DNA of 64,000 bases from Metabacillus dongyingensis (GTDB lineage Bacteria; Bacillota; Bacilli; Bacillales; Bacillaceae): positions 374,001-438,000 of the forward strand of contig NZ_CP082944.1 of the NCBI RefSeq assembly GCF_019933155.2, in the 5' to 3' direction. The position numbers and the translations under genes are program-made. Below, one piece after another: positions 25,457-35,468 of this stretch. Position 1 is the first letter of the stretch; each line of letters opens with the position of its first letter. The notes under the pieces were generated by a model. It did no database searches and had not been told where the DNA came from. It worked only from the letters and a program-made list of their open reading frames with translations.

Positions 25457-25492
25457 AAAGATGTCCAGACCATAATGTGTCTGGACATCTTT
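25457..25492. terminator. Bidirectional terminator
   Basis: A perfect 14-base stem, AAAGATGTCCAGAC with GTCTGGACATCTTT, and an eight-base loop. On the minus strand it lies just after the symporter gene; on the plus strand it is followed by ATTGTT. Confidence 0.85.
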
Positions 25493-25496
25493 ATTG

Positions 25497-26930
25497 TTAG
25501 ATGACATTTTCCTTCTTTAAGGCTGAATCAGATTGAGCGTGTTCCCAACATTCAATGTTTTCATGATTCTTAATAGTATCTTTATAAAATACAGGATCTT
25601 TACCATCCTTTTTCTGGTTTATGTAATCGTTTAATGCAGCAAAGGCCACTTTTGATAATAAAAGAATGGCAATCAAGTTTACGATAACCATGAAGCCCAT
25701 AAATAAATCGGCCAAATCCCATACAAGTTGAATCTTTGCAACTGAACCGAATATAATCATGGCGAATACGCTTATTCGGTATAGCATCAACCATGCTTTA
25801 CTTGTGTGTAAAAAGCGAATGTTTGTTTCCCCATAATAATAGTTACCAATTAACGCACCGAATCCAAATAGGAAAATAAAGATGGCAAGACAGCCTGATG
25901 CCCATGAACCGATGTGTTCACTTAATGCTGCTTGTGTAAGTGCAATACCATTTAGCCCTGGTTGTTTGTAAGCATCAGAAAGTAAAATAATAAATGCTGT
26001 GCTTGTACAGATGATCAGTGTATCCGTTAGTACGCCAAATGCTTGAATAAGTCCTTGTTTCACCGGATGACTTGTTGTTGCTGTTGCGGCAACGTTTGGC
26101 GCACTCCCCATACCAGCTTCATTCGAGAATAAGCCACGTTTAACTCCATTCATGAGCGCAGCGCCGAGTGAACCGCCTGCTACTTGTTCAAAGCCAAACG
26201 CGTTTTTAACAATAAGAGAAAGAATTTCCGGCATTTTTGTTATGTTCGTAGCTATAACAAATAATGCAATACCAATGTATAACACAGCTAAAAGCATAAC
26301 CTTGTACTCAGCAATTTTTGCAATACTCTTCACACCACCAAAGATAATCGCCGCGAAAACAAGTGCCATGATAATCCCTAAAGTTAAACGATCTGTACCA
26401 AATGCGTTCTCAAAAGCAATTGTAACGGTATTTGATTGTACAGAATTGAATACAAGACCGAAAGAAATCGTAATTAAAATGGAGAATAATACTCCCATCC
26501 AACGTTTGTTTAATCCTTTTTCCATATAATAGGATGGACCGCCGCGGAAACCGTCTTTATCTTTTACTTTATATACTTGTGCTAACGTACTTTCAATAAA
26601 GCTGGATGCTGAGCTAATAATAGAAATAATCCACATCCAGAATACCGCTCCAGGACCGCCTAATGCAATCGCAATCGCAATTCCTGTGATATTACCTGTT
26701 CCAACGCGTGCCGCCATACCAATACAGAACGCTTGAAATGGGGAAATGCTGTCTTTAGAACCAGTTCTCCCCTCCATTAAAACACGGACCATTTCCTTCA
26801 ACATTCGAAACTGTACAAATTTCGATTTAAATGTGAAATAAAGACTGAATAAAACTAGCATAATAATCAATAACTTTGACCATAGAAAATCATTTGTTAA
26901 GCTAATAATATCTTGAAGTAATTGTTGCAT
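25497..26930 (-). CDS. glnT: Sodium:amino acid symporter, AGCS family (GlnT/AlsT)
   Basis: A 477-residue membrane protein with about ten TM helices. AGCS marks: GTGNITGIAIAIALGGPGAVFWMW near residue 80, VYKVKDKDGFRGGPSYYMEKGL and LFSNEAGMGSAPNVAATA. ATG 26930 (MQQLLQD) is preferred because AGGAG lies eight bases upstream. The gene follows glutaminase with a 111-base gap and sits across from GlnK/GlnL, the same set as B. subtilis glsA-glnT, so glutamine is the likely substrate rather than alanine. Confidence 0.9.
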   Translation of the reverse strand: MQQLLQDIISLTNDFLWSKLLIIMLVLFSLYFTFKSKFVQFRMLKEMVRVLMEGRTGSKDSISPFQAFCIGMAARVGTGNITGIAIAIALGGPGAVFWMWIISIISSASSFIESTLAQVYKVKDKDGFRGGPSYYMEKGLNKRWMGVLFSILITISFGLVFNSVQSNTVTIAFENAFGTDRLTLGIIMALVFAAIIFGGVKSIAKIAEYKVMLLAVLYIGIALFVIATNITKMPEILSLIVKNAFGFEQVAGGSLGAALMNGVKRGLFSNEAGMGSAPNVAATATTSHPVKQGLIQAFGVLTDTLIICTSTAFIILLSDAYKQPGLNGIALTQAALSEHIGSWASGCLAIFIFLFGFGALIGNYYYGETNIRFLHTSKAWLMLYRISVFAMIIFGSVAKIQLVWDLADLFMGFMVIVNLIAILLLSKVAFAALNDYINQKKDGKDPVFYKDTIKNHENIECWEHAQSDSALKKENVI

Positions 26931-27041
26931 GTTCATCACTCCTGTAAAAGTTTAGTAGTTTGATAGCAAAATCTAATGATATAGCGACTTATTGTCTTCC
27001 TTTATTATTTTCACCAGAAGCAAAGTTTCTACATTATGCTT

Positions 27042-28034
27042 TTAGAAAATACTCAGATCCCATTCTTGTGCTATATGTTTCAATAACAAAACACCTGTCA
27101 GGCTATTCCCATAATCATCTATAGCTGGTCCATATATACCAATACCACATCCAGTTTGAAATGGCAGATCTTTTCTAACGCTTGAAGGTACTAGTGCCAT
27201 AATGCCTCCAGATACACCACTTTTGGCTGGCAAACCGACAAATGCTGCAAATTTACCAGAAGCATTGTACATACCACAAGTAAGCATTAATGCTTTGGCT
27301 AATTTAGCCACATTTTTAGGCAGGACTTGCTCTTTACGAATTGGATGATATCCATCATGTGCAAGAATCAGTCCAATCAACGCTATGTCTTCTGTGTTAA
27401 CTTCTATTGAACATAGCTTTAGGTAAACCTCTAAAGATTCTTCCACCTCCGATTCTAAAAAACCGGTCTCTTTTAAATAATAAGCTAAGGCTCTATTTCG
27501 ATGAGCTGTCTGCCACTCTGATCGAAACACTTCCTCATTGATGGTCGGGCGTTTCCCTATCATTTTTTCTATGAATACATAAAGAAATTCTAATTTATTT
27601 TGTGATGATTCCCCTGGGAGTAATGAAGCTATGGTAATCGCTCCAGCATTGATCATGGGATTAAACGGCTTTCCTGGTTTATGCATCTCTAAACGAATAA
27701 TGGAGTTGAAGGCATCTCCAGTTGGTTCCACATCCACCCGTTCTAACACATAAGGAATACCGCGACTCAAGCATGCAGCTATAAAGCTGATCACTTTTGA
27801 GATACTTTGCAGCGTGAAAGAGACTTCACAATCCCCTGACTTTATCATTGTTCCATCTGGTACAATGATGCAAATGCCTAAATGGGATGAGTTTATCGTT
27901 CTTAAAGCAGGAATATAATTTGGGGTTTGTCCATTAGGAGAATATGATTGATAGTGTGCTACCCATTCATCTAAGTAAGCTTTACTTTGACTATACATCT
28001 GAACGTTATTCTCTTTTATTCTATCTTCAACCAT
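27042..28034 (-). CDS. glsA: Glutaminase A
   Basis: Serine-type glutaminase, a beta-lactamase-like fold, that hydrolyses glutamine to glutamate and ammonia. 330 residues (typical 305-330). The active-site Ser-x-x-Lys motif is in FTLQSISKVISF, and the signature N(P)MINAGAI and GLPAKSGVSGGI are intact. GAGGAGTG before ATG. First gene of the glsA-glnT operon; upstream lies a GlnL-type direct repeat and a cre-like site. Confidence 0.96.
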   Translation of the reverse strand: MVEDRIKENNVQMYSQSKAYLDEWVAHYQSYSPNGQTPNYIPALRTINSSHLGICIIVPDGTMIKSGDCEVSFTLQSISKVISFIAACLSRGIPYVLERVDVEPTGDAFNSIIRLEMHKPGKPFNPMINAGAITIASLLPGESSQNKLEFLYVFIEKMIGKRPTINEEVFRSEWQTAHRNRALAYYLKETGFLESEVEESLEVYLKLCSIEVNTEDIALIGLILAHDGYHPIRKEQVLPKNVAKLAKALMLTCGMYNASGKFAAFVGLPAKSGVSGGIMALVPSSVRKDLPFQTGCGIGIYGPAIDDYGNSLTGVLLLKHIAQEWDLSIF

Positions 28035-28148
28035 ATTCTTTCACTCCTCTAATTTGTACGCTTTCACAATTTTTCAATAAGGATGCCTGTAATAGTTTTT
28101 GCTGAAATAATCACATAGTCTGTTTGAAAATATTGTAAAAACAGTATC

Positions 28149-28162
28149 GTTAAGCGCTTTCA
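28149..28162 (-). promoter_or_regulatory. cre-like catabolite site upstream of glsA
   Basis: On the minus strand TGAAAGCGCTTAAC; 12 of 14 positions fit the CcpA cre consensus TGWAANCGNTNWCA, including the AAGCGCTT core. Located 115 bases upstream of glsA, so it could mediate carbon repression of glutamine use. Confidence 0.5.
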
Positions 28163-28215
28163 ATTATGGTCTGCAAAAACTTAAATTAAATTTATAACTG
28201 GAACTACATGATCAT

Positions 28216-28231
28216 ACAAAAAACTACAAAT
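28216..28231 (-). promoter_or_regulatory. GlnL box (direct repeat) upstream of glsA
   Basis: On the minus strand ATTTGT-AGTT-TTTTGT, matching the B. subtilis GlnL (YcbB) site TTTTGT-N4-TTTTGT at all but one base. It sits between the divergent glsA and glnK genes, about 180 bases from the glsA start. Confidence 0.7.
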
Positions 28232-28427
28232 TTTCAAAAAAAAAATAAAGGTTGAACTATATGACAAGTATGGTGCTAATATTATCAATAGATAAATAGA
28301 GTATTGTTGAAGATTAGCCGTTTCAGAATGGTCAAGTTTTAATAGCTTATTTTTATAATAAAGTAAGCGTTGTTTTGATGCAGATAAAGCTATATACTGA
28401 TTTTCAGACAAAATTGGGAGGATCATC

Positions 28428-29729
28428 ATGAACTTTAGTACTTTAGCGAAAAAAGACGTTTATATTCTTGTTCTGATGTTGCTTACAGTGCCACTGGCAG
28501 GTGAAATAAAGTTTTATCCATTAAATGAAACGTTTCGAGTAAGTTTTGGGGCACCGGCATTTTTCTTTTTTTTATTATTACTGCAGAAAATACCAGCAGT
28601 TTTATCGGGTATTTTGACAGGAACGATTGTTGTTAAATTGCGAATTCTATTAGACTTTATTCAGCAGGAGAATTTTGACTGGACATCCTCTTTCCTAGTC
28701 CAATATCCCAGTTTTTTCTTTTACTTCACATATTCTTGCCTCTTTTATTTAATGAAAACCAACCGTTTTCATAACAGACCTTTGATAATCGGATTTTTCG
28801 GCCTCATAATCGAAATATTGTCTGACTGTGTAGAAATAATCATTCAATATTTCGTGTTGAAAACAACAATTACGTTTGCGGATCTAAATGAAATGATCAT
28901 GGTTGCTTTTGCTCACAGTTTTATTGTTCTAAGCTTTTTTAATATGATGAAACTGTATGAAGCACAGACGAGGGAACGACAAATAAGAGAACAAAATGAA
29001 CACATGTTAATGCTTATTTCCAATTTATATGAGGAAACAGTTCATTTAAAAAAAACATTAAAAAATGCAGAGAATATTACAAAAGAATCGTATCATTTAT
29101 ATCGGAATTTAAAAGAACAGGAAAAAGAACAGAATGTATTTAAACAGCAGTTTAGTCAAAAAGCGTTGCGTATTGCTGGTGAAATACATGAAGTTAAAAA
29201 AGATAACCAACGAATTTTTGCAGGTCTCTCTAAATTGATTACTAATGAAAGTTTAAAGGACTATATGAGTGCTGCTGAAATCATTCAATTAATTATACAA
29301 ATCAATAAAAAATATGCCTTTTCATTAGGAAAAGATATTAAATTTTTATACTCGGTAGAAGGGAACCATCCAAATTATCATGTATATACTTTGTTATCTC
29401 TCATCAATAATTTAGTAGCAAATGCAGTAGAAGCAATTAAAGAGAAGGGAACAGTCAGTTTAAGTTTGGGTAAACTTAACGATACTGCAGAAATTCAAAT
29501 TGCTGATAGCGGACCTGGCATCCTGCCAAAATATGAGGATGCTATCTTTAAACCTGGATTTACCTCGAAGTATGACCATTTAGGAACACCTTCAACAGGG
29601 ATTGGGCTCTCATATGTAAAAGAAGTAGTGAAAGACCTTGGTGGAGAGATCATATTTCAGAATAAACATAACATCGGTGTCGTTTTTTTGATAAAGTTAC
29701 CGATTCATAATTTGATTCAGAAAGGGTAG
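28428..29729 (+). CDS. glnK: Glutamine-sensing histidine kinase GlnK
   Basis: 433 residues: five or six N-terminal TM helices (about 10-185), a coiled coil (about 190-245), a short phospho-acceptor region with the His in AGEIHEVKKDNQRI, and a C-terminal HATPase domain with N box NNLVANAVEAI, G1 ADSGPGI and G2 STGIGLSYVKEV. Layout matches B. subtilis GlnK (YcbA), which detects glutamine and phosphorylates GlnL. GGGAGG before ATG; the response regulator starts nine bases after its stop. Confidence 0.9.
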   Translation: MNFSTLAKKDVYILVLMLLTVPLAGEIKFYPLNETFRVSFGAPAFFFFLLLLQKIPAVLSGILTGTIVVKLRILLDFIQQENFDWTSSFLVQYPSFFFYFTYSCLFYLMKTNRFHNRPLIIGFFGLIIEILSDCVEIIIQYFVLKTTITFADLNEMIMVAFAHSFIVLSFFNMMKLYEAQTRERQIREQNEHMLMLISNLYEETVHLKKTLKNAENITKESYHLYRNLKEQEKEQNVFKQQFSQKALRIAGEIHEVKKDNQRIFAGLSKLITNESLKDYMSAAEIIQLIIQINKKYAFSLGKDIKFLYSVEGNHPNYHVYTLLSLINNLVANAVEAIKEKGTVSLSLGKLNDTAEIQIADSGPGILPKYEDAIFKPGFTSKYDHLGTPSTGIGLSYVKEVVKDLGGEIIFQNKHNIGVVFLIKLPIHNLIQKG

Positions 29730-29738
29730 GGTGTTTCC

Positions 29739-30665
29739 ATGCGTTTTTTTATAACAGATGACGATTACGCTATACGTTCAATCTTAAACCAAATTATAGA
29801 AGACGAAGATTTAGGAGAAGTTGTGGAAGAAGCAGAAGATGGCTATCTATTAGAGGGACACATTTTGAATTTAAAACAGATCGATATATTATTTATTGAT
29901 TTATTGATGCCAATCCGTGATGGTATTGAAACAATTCGCCATTTAAAAGGCATTTTTTCTGGAAAAGTTATCATGATTTCACAAGTTGAATCAAAAGATC
30001 TAATTGGTGAAGCTTACTCTCTTGGGATCGATTATTATATTCATAAACCAATAAATCGTATGGAAGTGTTAACAGTTATTCGAAAAGTAATGGAACGTAT
30101 TTATTTAGAAAGGTCGATTAATAATATCCAAGCTTCTTTAAATAGCTTAGTAAATTTAGCTCAGCCAAAAGTTGATACTTTTAATGAAAAAAGTATTCTA
30201 AAGGTCGGTGAATTTCTTTTGTCTGAATTAGGAATCGTGGGAGAGAATGGACATAAAGATTTAATAGAAATACTTCAATATTTATTTAAGAATGAACACG
30301 CTTACGCTTTTGAACAACAATTTCCAACTCTTAAAGATATTTTTAAAGAAATAGCGAAAAAAAAACTCGGACCATCAGCTGCACAAGCTGATATTAATCG
30401 TGAGATAAAAGCTTCTGCACAACGAATACGCAGAGCGATTAATCATTCATTAAATTATTTTGCGTCACTTGGTTTAACAGATTTTTCAAATCAAAAGTTT
30501 GAAAATTACGCTTCAAAATATTTTGAATTCACAGTCATCAGCCAAAAGATGAAAGAATTGAAAAATGCAAAAAGACGTCTTACTCCTACTCAAGTAAATA
30601 CAAAAAAATTTATTCAAGTATTCTATTTTGAAGCGAAGCGTTTGATTTCAGGGGAATATTTATAA
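29739..30665 (+). CDS. glnL: Response regulator GlnL (YcbB family)
   Basis: 308 residues. An N-terminal receiver (about 1-120) has the acidic pair DDD, phospho-Asp in FIDLLMP and Lys in YIHKP. The C-terminal half is the YcbB-type DNA-binding domain (HTH region with SAAQADINREIKASAQRIRRAINHSL), found only in GlnL-like proteins. In B. subtilis GlnL activates glsA-glnT in response to glutamine; that operon and a matching box lie next door here. Confidence 0.93.
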   Translation: MRFFITDDDYAIRSILNQIIEDEDLGEVVEEAEDGYLLEGHILNLKQIDILFIDLLMPIRDGIETIRHLKGIFSGKVIMISQVESKDLIGEAYSLGIDYYIHKPINRMEVLTVIRKVMERIYLERSINNIQASLNSLVNLAQPKVDTFNEKSILKVGEFLLSELGIVGENGHKDLIEILQYLFKNEHAYAFEQQFPTLKDIFKEIAKKKLGPSAAQADINREIKASAQRIRRAINHSLNYFASLGLTDFSNQKFENYASKYFEFTVISQKMKELKNAKRRLTPTQVNTKKFIQVFYFEAKRLISGEYL

Positions 30666-30749
30666 GAAGATAAGACGTCTTCTTTTTGGAAATTGGAACA
30701 TTGGACGTTAACTTGTGTTGAATAGTAGGAAGCAAGCGAGACATAGTAT

Positions 30750-31118
30750 TTATGGTGCCTTTCCTTCCAATTCTCGCTTAGCTCTAATAAAAGCAATAAA
30801 TTGGTGCATTTCTTCTACAGAAAGAAAGATTCCATCGACTGCCAGCTCTAAATTTGGTAGATCAGTTAATTCCATAAATTGAACTGACTTTATTGTATCC
30901 TCTTCAAGCTGAAAAGTTGGATGATCAACTCTACCTAAAAGGTAATCGGTTGATACGTCAAATAAATCAGCCATTGATTTAAGGGCTTCTAATGAAGGGC
31001 GGCGGTGCCCCGATTCGTAACCGGCATAAGTACTCTTTGCGATTCCGAGTCGATCAGCCGTATATTGCAATGACCACCTTTTGCCCTTCCTTAATGTAGT
31101 TAATCTATTTAAAATCAT
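30750..31118 (-). CDS. ansR: XRE-family repressor AnsR
   Basis: 122 residues. An N-terminal HTH_3 domain (LRKGKRWSLQYTADRLGIAKSTYAGYESGHRRPSLEALKSMADLF) is followed by a short helical tail. It is divergent from ansAB, exactly as in B. subtilis where AnsR (116 residues) represses the operon until aspartate builds up. GGAG site before ATG. Confidence 0.9.
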   Translation of the reverse strand: MILNRLTTLRKGKRWSLQYTADRLGIAKSTYAGYESGHRRPSLEALKSMADLFDVSTDYLLGRVDHPTFQLEEDTIKSVQFMELTDLPNLELAVDGIFLSVEEMHQFIAFIRAKRELEGKAP

Positions 31119-31335
31119 CTTATTACTCTCCTTTTATTTCAATTTATTATATCATCATATGAATACAAAATGTACGCGCTATGAATATCATTTGCTTGAT
31201 TTCACCCTGAAACATCACTATAATTACAAATAAAGTACGCGTAACGCGTATTTTACTAAAAATACATTTTTTTCTGTCAATATGCTTATAGTAATTTTAA
31301 TGCTGAAACAAGGGAGTTTTTAGGGAGGAATTATA

Positions 31336-32325
31336 TTGAAGAAGTTGATGTTACTTACTACCGGTGGGACAATTGCTTCGTTAGAAGGGGAAAATGGGCT
31401 AGTTCCTGAGATGAAAGCCGAAGAAATTTTAAGTCATCTACCGGGATTAAATAGTCTCTGTCAGATTGATAGTAAGCCTTTGATGAATATTGATAGTACA
31501 AATATGCAACCGGAATATTGGGCTGACATGGCAAAATCTATTTATGAAAAATACAATGATTACGACGGCTTTGTTATCACCCATGGGACGGATACAATGG
31601 CTTACACTTCAGCTGCGCTCTCATATATGTTACAAGATGTAGATAAACCAATAGTGATTACAGGTTCTCAAATCCCAATTGCCTTTAAGAAAACAGATGC
31701 CAAAAGAAATATCTCTGACGCGGTTCGATTTGCTTGTGAAGATATTGGCGGGGTATATGTGGTTTTTGACGGTAGAGTTATCCAGGGAACAAGGGCCATT
31801 AAACTGAGAACGAAAAGCTATGACTCGTTTGAAAGTATTAATTATCCTTATATTGCCTCTATACATGAAGATGATATTAAGTATAATAAGTCTTTTCATT
31901 CACCAAAGAATAAGGAAATTAAGTTAGATACTTCCCTTTGTACGGATGTTTCTTTGGTTAAGTTACATCCCGGGATTAAGCCAGAATTCTTTGATTTTCT
32001 GAAAAATCAATGTAAGGGAATTGTAATTGAAAGCTATGGAAGCGGTGGCATTCCATTTCAAGGAAGAAACATTTTGCAGAAATTGAATGAGTTGACCGAG
32101 TGTGGAATATCAGTTGTCATTACTACTCAATGTTTAGAGGAAGGGGAGGATATAGATATATATGAAGTGGGGCGAAAAGTAAATCAAAATATCATCATTC
32201 GTTCCAGAAATATGAATACAGAAGCTATCGTTCCTAAATTGATGTGGGTATTAGGAAAGACACAGGACCCACACAAGGTGAAGGAAATGATGGAAACACC
32301 AATTGCAGATGACATTACAGTCTAA
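31336..32325 (+). CDS. ansA: Type I L-asparaginase AnsA
   Basis: Cytosolic enzyme converting asparagine to aspartate and ammonia. 329 residues, starting at TTG 31336 with GGGAGGA upstream. Both catalytic Thr motifs are intact: [10 protein letters not shown] near residue 10 and [15 protein letters not shown] near 85. First gene of ansAB; the aspartase gene starts 25 bases later. Confidence 0.95.
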   Translation: MKKLMLLTTGGTIASLEGENGLVPEMKAEEILSHLPGLNSLCQIDSKPLMNIDSTNMQPEYWADMAKSIYEKYNDYDGFVITHGTDTMAYTSAALSYMLQDVDKPIVITGSQIPIAFKKTDAKRNISDAVRFACEDIGGVYVVFDGRVIQGTRAIKLRTKSYDSFESINYPYIASIHEDDIKYNKSFHSPKNKEIKLDTSLCTDVSLVKLHPGIKPEFFDFLKNQCKGIVIESYGSGGIPFQGRNILQKLNELTECGISVVITTQCLEEGEDIDIYEVGRKVNQNIIIRSRNMNTEAIVPKLMWVLGKTQDPHKVKEMMETPIADDITV

Positions 32326-32349
32326 AACATACAAGAGGAGCAGGGGAAA

Positions 32350-33780
32350 ATGGTCAGAGTTGAGAGAGCATACCGAATTGAGAAAGATTTTCTCGGTGAA
32401 AAGGAAATTCCTGCAGATGTTTATTATGGAATACAAACGTTACGCGCTGTAGAAAATTTTCCAATCACTGGCTACAAAATTCATAATGAAATGATAAAAG
32501 CGCTAGCAATGGTAAAAAAAGCAGCCGCACTAGCCAATATGGATGTCAAGCGTCTATATGAAGGAATTGGTGAAGTAATCATTCGATCCTCAGATGAAAT
32601 ACTGGAAGGAAAATGGCACGAGTATTTTATAGTCGATCCAATCCAGGGCGGAGCCGGCACTTCAATGAATATGAATGCAAATGAAGTCATTGCAAACCGT
32701 GCGCTTGAACTGCTCGGTCATAATAAAGGTGAATATGGAAAATTAAGTCCGAACAGTCATGTAAATATGTCGCAATCAACGAATGATGTGTTTCCGACAG
32801 CCATTCACATCTCAACCCTTAATTTGCTGGAAAAGTTACTGGATACCATGAATGACATGTTGGATGTCTTCAAGAAGAAAGCTCAGCAATTCGATCATGT
32901 CATAAAAATGGGACGCACCCATCTTCAAGATGCCGTACCAATTCGCCTTGGTCAAGAATTTGAAGCTTATAGCCGCGTATTGGAACGGGATATTAAACGA
33001 ATTGGGCAAACACGCCAGCATCTTTACGAAGTGAATATGGGCGCGACAGCGGTAGGGACAGGTTTAAATGCGGACCCTCGCTATATCAAAAATGTCGTCA
33101 AGCACCTTGCAGACATAAGCGGATTGCCGCTTGTCGGCACTGAGCACCTTGTCGATGCAACACAAAACACGGATGCCTACACAGAAGTGTCAGCTGCATT
33201 GAAGGTTTGTATGATGAATATGTCCAAAATCGCGAACGACTTACGATTGATGGCTTCCGGCCCGCGTGCTGGACTTGGTGAAATTACCTTACCTGCACGT
33301 CAGCCTGGTTCCTCCATTATGCCTGGAAAAGTCAACCCAGTAATGGCGGAGCTCATTAACCAAGTCGCCTTTCAGGTCATCGGAAACGATCATACAATTT
33401 GCTTGGCCTCTGAAGCGGGACAGCTTGAATTAAACGTGATGGAACCCGTGCTAGTCTTTAACTTGCTTCAATCCATCAGTATTATGAATAATGCGTTTAA
33501 AAGCTTTACAGACTATTGTCTAACCGGTATCGAGGCAAACGAAGACCGGATGAAAGAATATGTTGAAAAAAGTGTGGGAATAGTTACAGCCGTGAATCCG
33601 CACTTAGGATATGAAGTTGTATCCCGAATTGCACGGGAAGCCATTTTAAAAGGCAAATCGGTGCGAGAGCTTTGCCTGCAATATGACGTGCTGACAGAGG
33701 AAGAACTCGATTTGATTTTAAACCCCTACGAAATGACAAATCCTGGTATATCAGGTGGTGCTTTATTCGATCGAGAGTAA
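32350..33780 (+). CDS. ansB: Aspartate ammonia-lyase AnsB
   Basis: 476 residues; turns aspartate into fumarate and ammonia. Fumarase/aspartase superfamily marks are TSMNMNANEVIANRALE, SQSTNDVFPTAIHI and the catalytic loop signature GSSIMPGKVNP near residue 325. Completes the asparagine to fumarate route with AnsA. RBS GAGGAGCAGGGG before ATG. Confidence 0.96.
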   Translation: MVRVERAYRIEKDFLGEKEIPADVYYGIQTLRAVENFPITGYKIHNEMIKALAMVKKAAALANMDVKRLYEGIGEVIIRSSDEILEGKWHEYFIVDPIQGGAGTSMNMNANEVIANRALELLGHNKGEYGKLSPNSHVNMSQSTNDVFPTAIHISTLNLLEKLLDTMNDMLDVFKKKAQQFDHVIKMGRTHLQDAVPIRLGQEFEAYSRVLERDIKRIGQTRQHLYEVNMGATAVGTGLNADPRYIKNVVKHLADISGLPLVGTEHLVDATQNTDAYTEVSAALKVCMMNMSKIANDLRLMASGPRAGLGEITLPARQPGSSIMPGKVNPVMAELINQVAFQVIGNDHTICLASEAGQLELNVMEPVLVFNLLQSISIMNNAFKSFTDYCLTGIEANEDRMKEYVEKSVGIVTAVNPHLGYEVVSRIAREAILKGKSVRELCLQYDVLTEEELDLILNPYEMTNPGISGGALFDRE

Positions 33781-33963
33781 CCATTAAATCTCCAGATGAA
33801 ATAAATGTATTTTGAATTTCTATAGGAAGAACCTGCCTATTAGGTGCCATAGCTTGATAGGCAAAGTCATTGATCGTTTATTTATTCTAATTCGATTTTG
33901 GTTATGAGTCACTTAACTGGCGAATGATTGTAAAACAAGGATGAATTTTTAAAAACAAGATTT

Positions 33964-33977
33964 TGAAAACGTTTTAT
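33964..33977 (+). promoter_or_regulatory. cre-like site just upstream of mleN
   Basis: TGAAAACGTTTTAT fits the CcpA cre consensus except at the last two bases. It ends 17 bases before the GTG start of mleN, overlapping its leader, a place where bound CcpA would block transcription. Confidence 0.55.
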
Positions 33978-33994
33978 TTAAAGGGGGCGTAAGA

Positions 33995-35404
33995 GTGAAG
34001 CATGTACGATTACCATCTATGTTAGAAATTATTTTTACATTGGGGTTGTTTTTAGCCATTGTTTTTTCATTTACCGCGATGTTTGATTTACCGATACAAC
34101 TAGCACTATTTATATCGTGGTTCATTGTTATTTTACTTGGATTACGATTAGGACACCGATACCAGCAACTGCAAGGCGCTATTACAAACGGGATTTCGAA
34201 TGGTCTTGAGGCTATATTAATTCTGATTGCAGTCGGTGCCCTTATCGGGACGTGGATTGCAGGAGGAGTCGTACCGACACTTATTTATTACGGATTGGAA
34301 TTTATCCACCCTAGCATTTTCTTATTAGCCACTCTCGTCATTTGCTCGATCACATCTTTGGCAACAGGTACGTCTTGGGGAACAGTCGGGACTGCTGGAA
34401 TCGCAATGATGGCAATTGGAGAGGGAATGGGTATCCCTCTGCCGCTTGTAGCTGGTGCCGTTCTTTCCGGTGCATACTTCGGAGATAAACTTTCTCCATT
34501 ATCTGACAGTACCGTACTCGCAGCATCAATGTCGAAAGTGGATGTTATTGCACACGTACGTGCCATGTTATATTTAGATGTCCCTGCATACATCATTACT
34601 GCTATTCTTTTTACCATAGCAGGGTTTATGTATGGCGGGAAAAATACAGATTTAGAAAAAGTAGAATTTCTGAAGACTGCATTACTAGAAAACTTCGATA
34701 TTCAAATTTGGATGCTAATTCCTGCGATATTTGTCATTCTAATGCTCGCACTAAAACAACCTTCTATGCCAACGATTGCTGCAGGGGCTCTCTTAGGGAT
34801 CATTTGGGCTACCGTATTCCAAGGGATGGATTTTTCTGCGGCCCTCGGTACGGCTTACAGTGGTTTTTCAATTGATACAGGCATTGAATTCATGGATGAT
34901 CTTCTAAACCGTGGGGGGATCGAGGGAATGCTTGGCTCAATTGTTGTTATTATTTTCGGATTGGGATTTGGTGGTCTATTGGAGCATTTAGGAGTACTAA
35001 AAGTAATTGTTTCCAAATTCCAGAACCAGCTAACTTCAGCAGGTAATGTAACCCTGTCAACATTAATTGTTGCCTTTTTAGCAAATGTATTTGGTTGTGC
35101 TATGTACGTTTCATTAATTTTAACACCAAAGATCATGGAAGAAAACTATGATAAATTACACATTGATCGGAGAGTTTTAGCTCGAAATTCTGAGGTCGGC
35201 GGTACGCTAACATCTGGGATGATTCCTTGGTCCGACAACGGAATTTTCATGGCAGGGATTCTAGGTATATCTACCTTTTCCTATGTTCCATTCATGTGGT
35301 TAAGTTTTGTTTCCATTGCACTTGCGATCATTTATGGTTATACAGGGAAATATATTTGGTACACTAACAATAACGTACAGGCGCTGCAGCAGAAGGCTAA
35401 TTAA
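33995..35404 (+). CDS. mleN: NhaC-family antiporter MleN (malate-H+/lactate-Na+)
   Basis: 469 residues with about 12 TM helices. NhaC-family marks include GTSWGTVGTAGIAMMAIGEG and GAVLSGAYFGDKLSPLSDSTVLA. B. subtilis carries ansR-ansA-ansB-mleN-mleA in the same order, so this is best read as MleN rather than a generic NhaC. GTG start with AAAGGGGG upstream. The expected next gene, mleA (malic enzyme), is missing; cutC debris follows. Confidence 0.85.
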   Translation: MKHVRLPSMLEIIFTLGLFLAIVFSFTAMFDLPIQLALFISWFIVILLGLRLGHRYQQLQGAITNGISNGLEAILILIAVGALIGTWIAGGVVPTLIYYGLEFIHPSIFLLATLVICSITSLATGTSWGTVGTAGIAMMAIGEGMGIPLPLVAGAVLSGAYFGDKLSPLSDSTVLAASMSKVDVIAHVRAMLYLDVPAYIITAILFTIAGFMYGGKNTDLEKVEFLKTALLENFDIQIWMLIPAIFVILMLALKQPSMPTIAAGALLGIIWATVFQGMDFSAALGTAYSGFSIDTGIEFMDDLLNRGGIEGMLGSIVVIIFGLGFGGLLEHLGVLKVIVSKFQNQLTSAGNVTLSTLIVAFLANVFGCAMYVSLILTPKIMEENYDKLHIDRRVLARNSEVGGTLTSGMIPWSDNGIFMAGILGISTFSYVPFMWLSFVSIALAIIYGYTGKYIWYTNNNVQALQQKAN

Positions 35405-35468
35405 TCTCGTCTGCACAATGGTTTATAGTTGAGTCTCAAGAAAGCTAGCAAATACTTACGCCTAGCTA

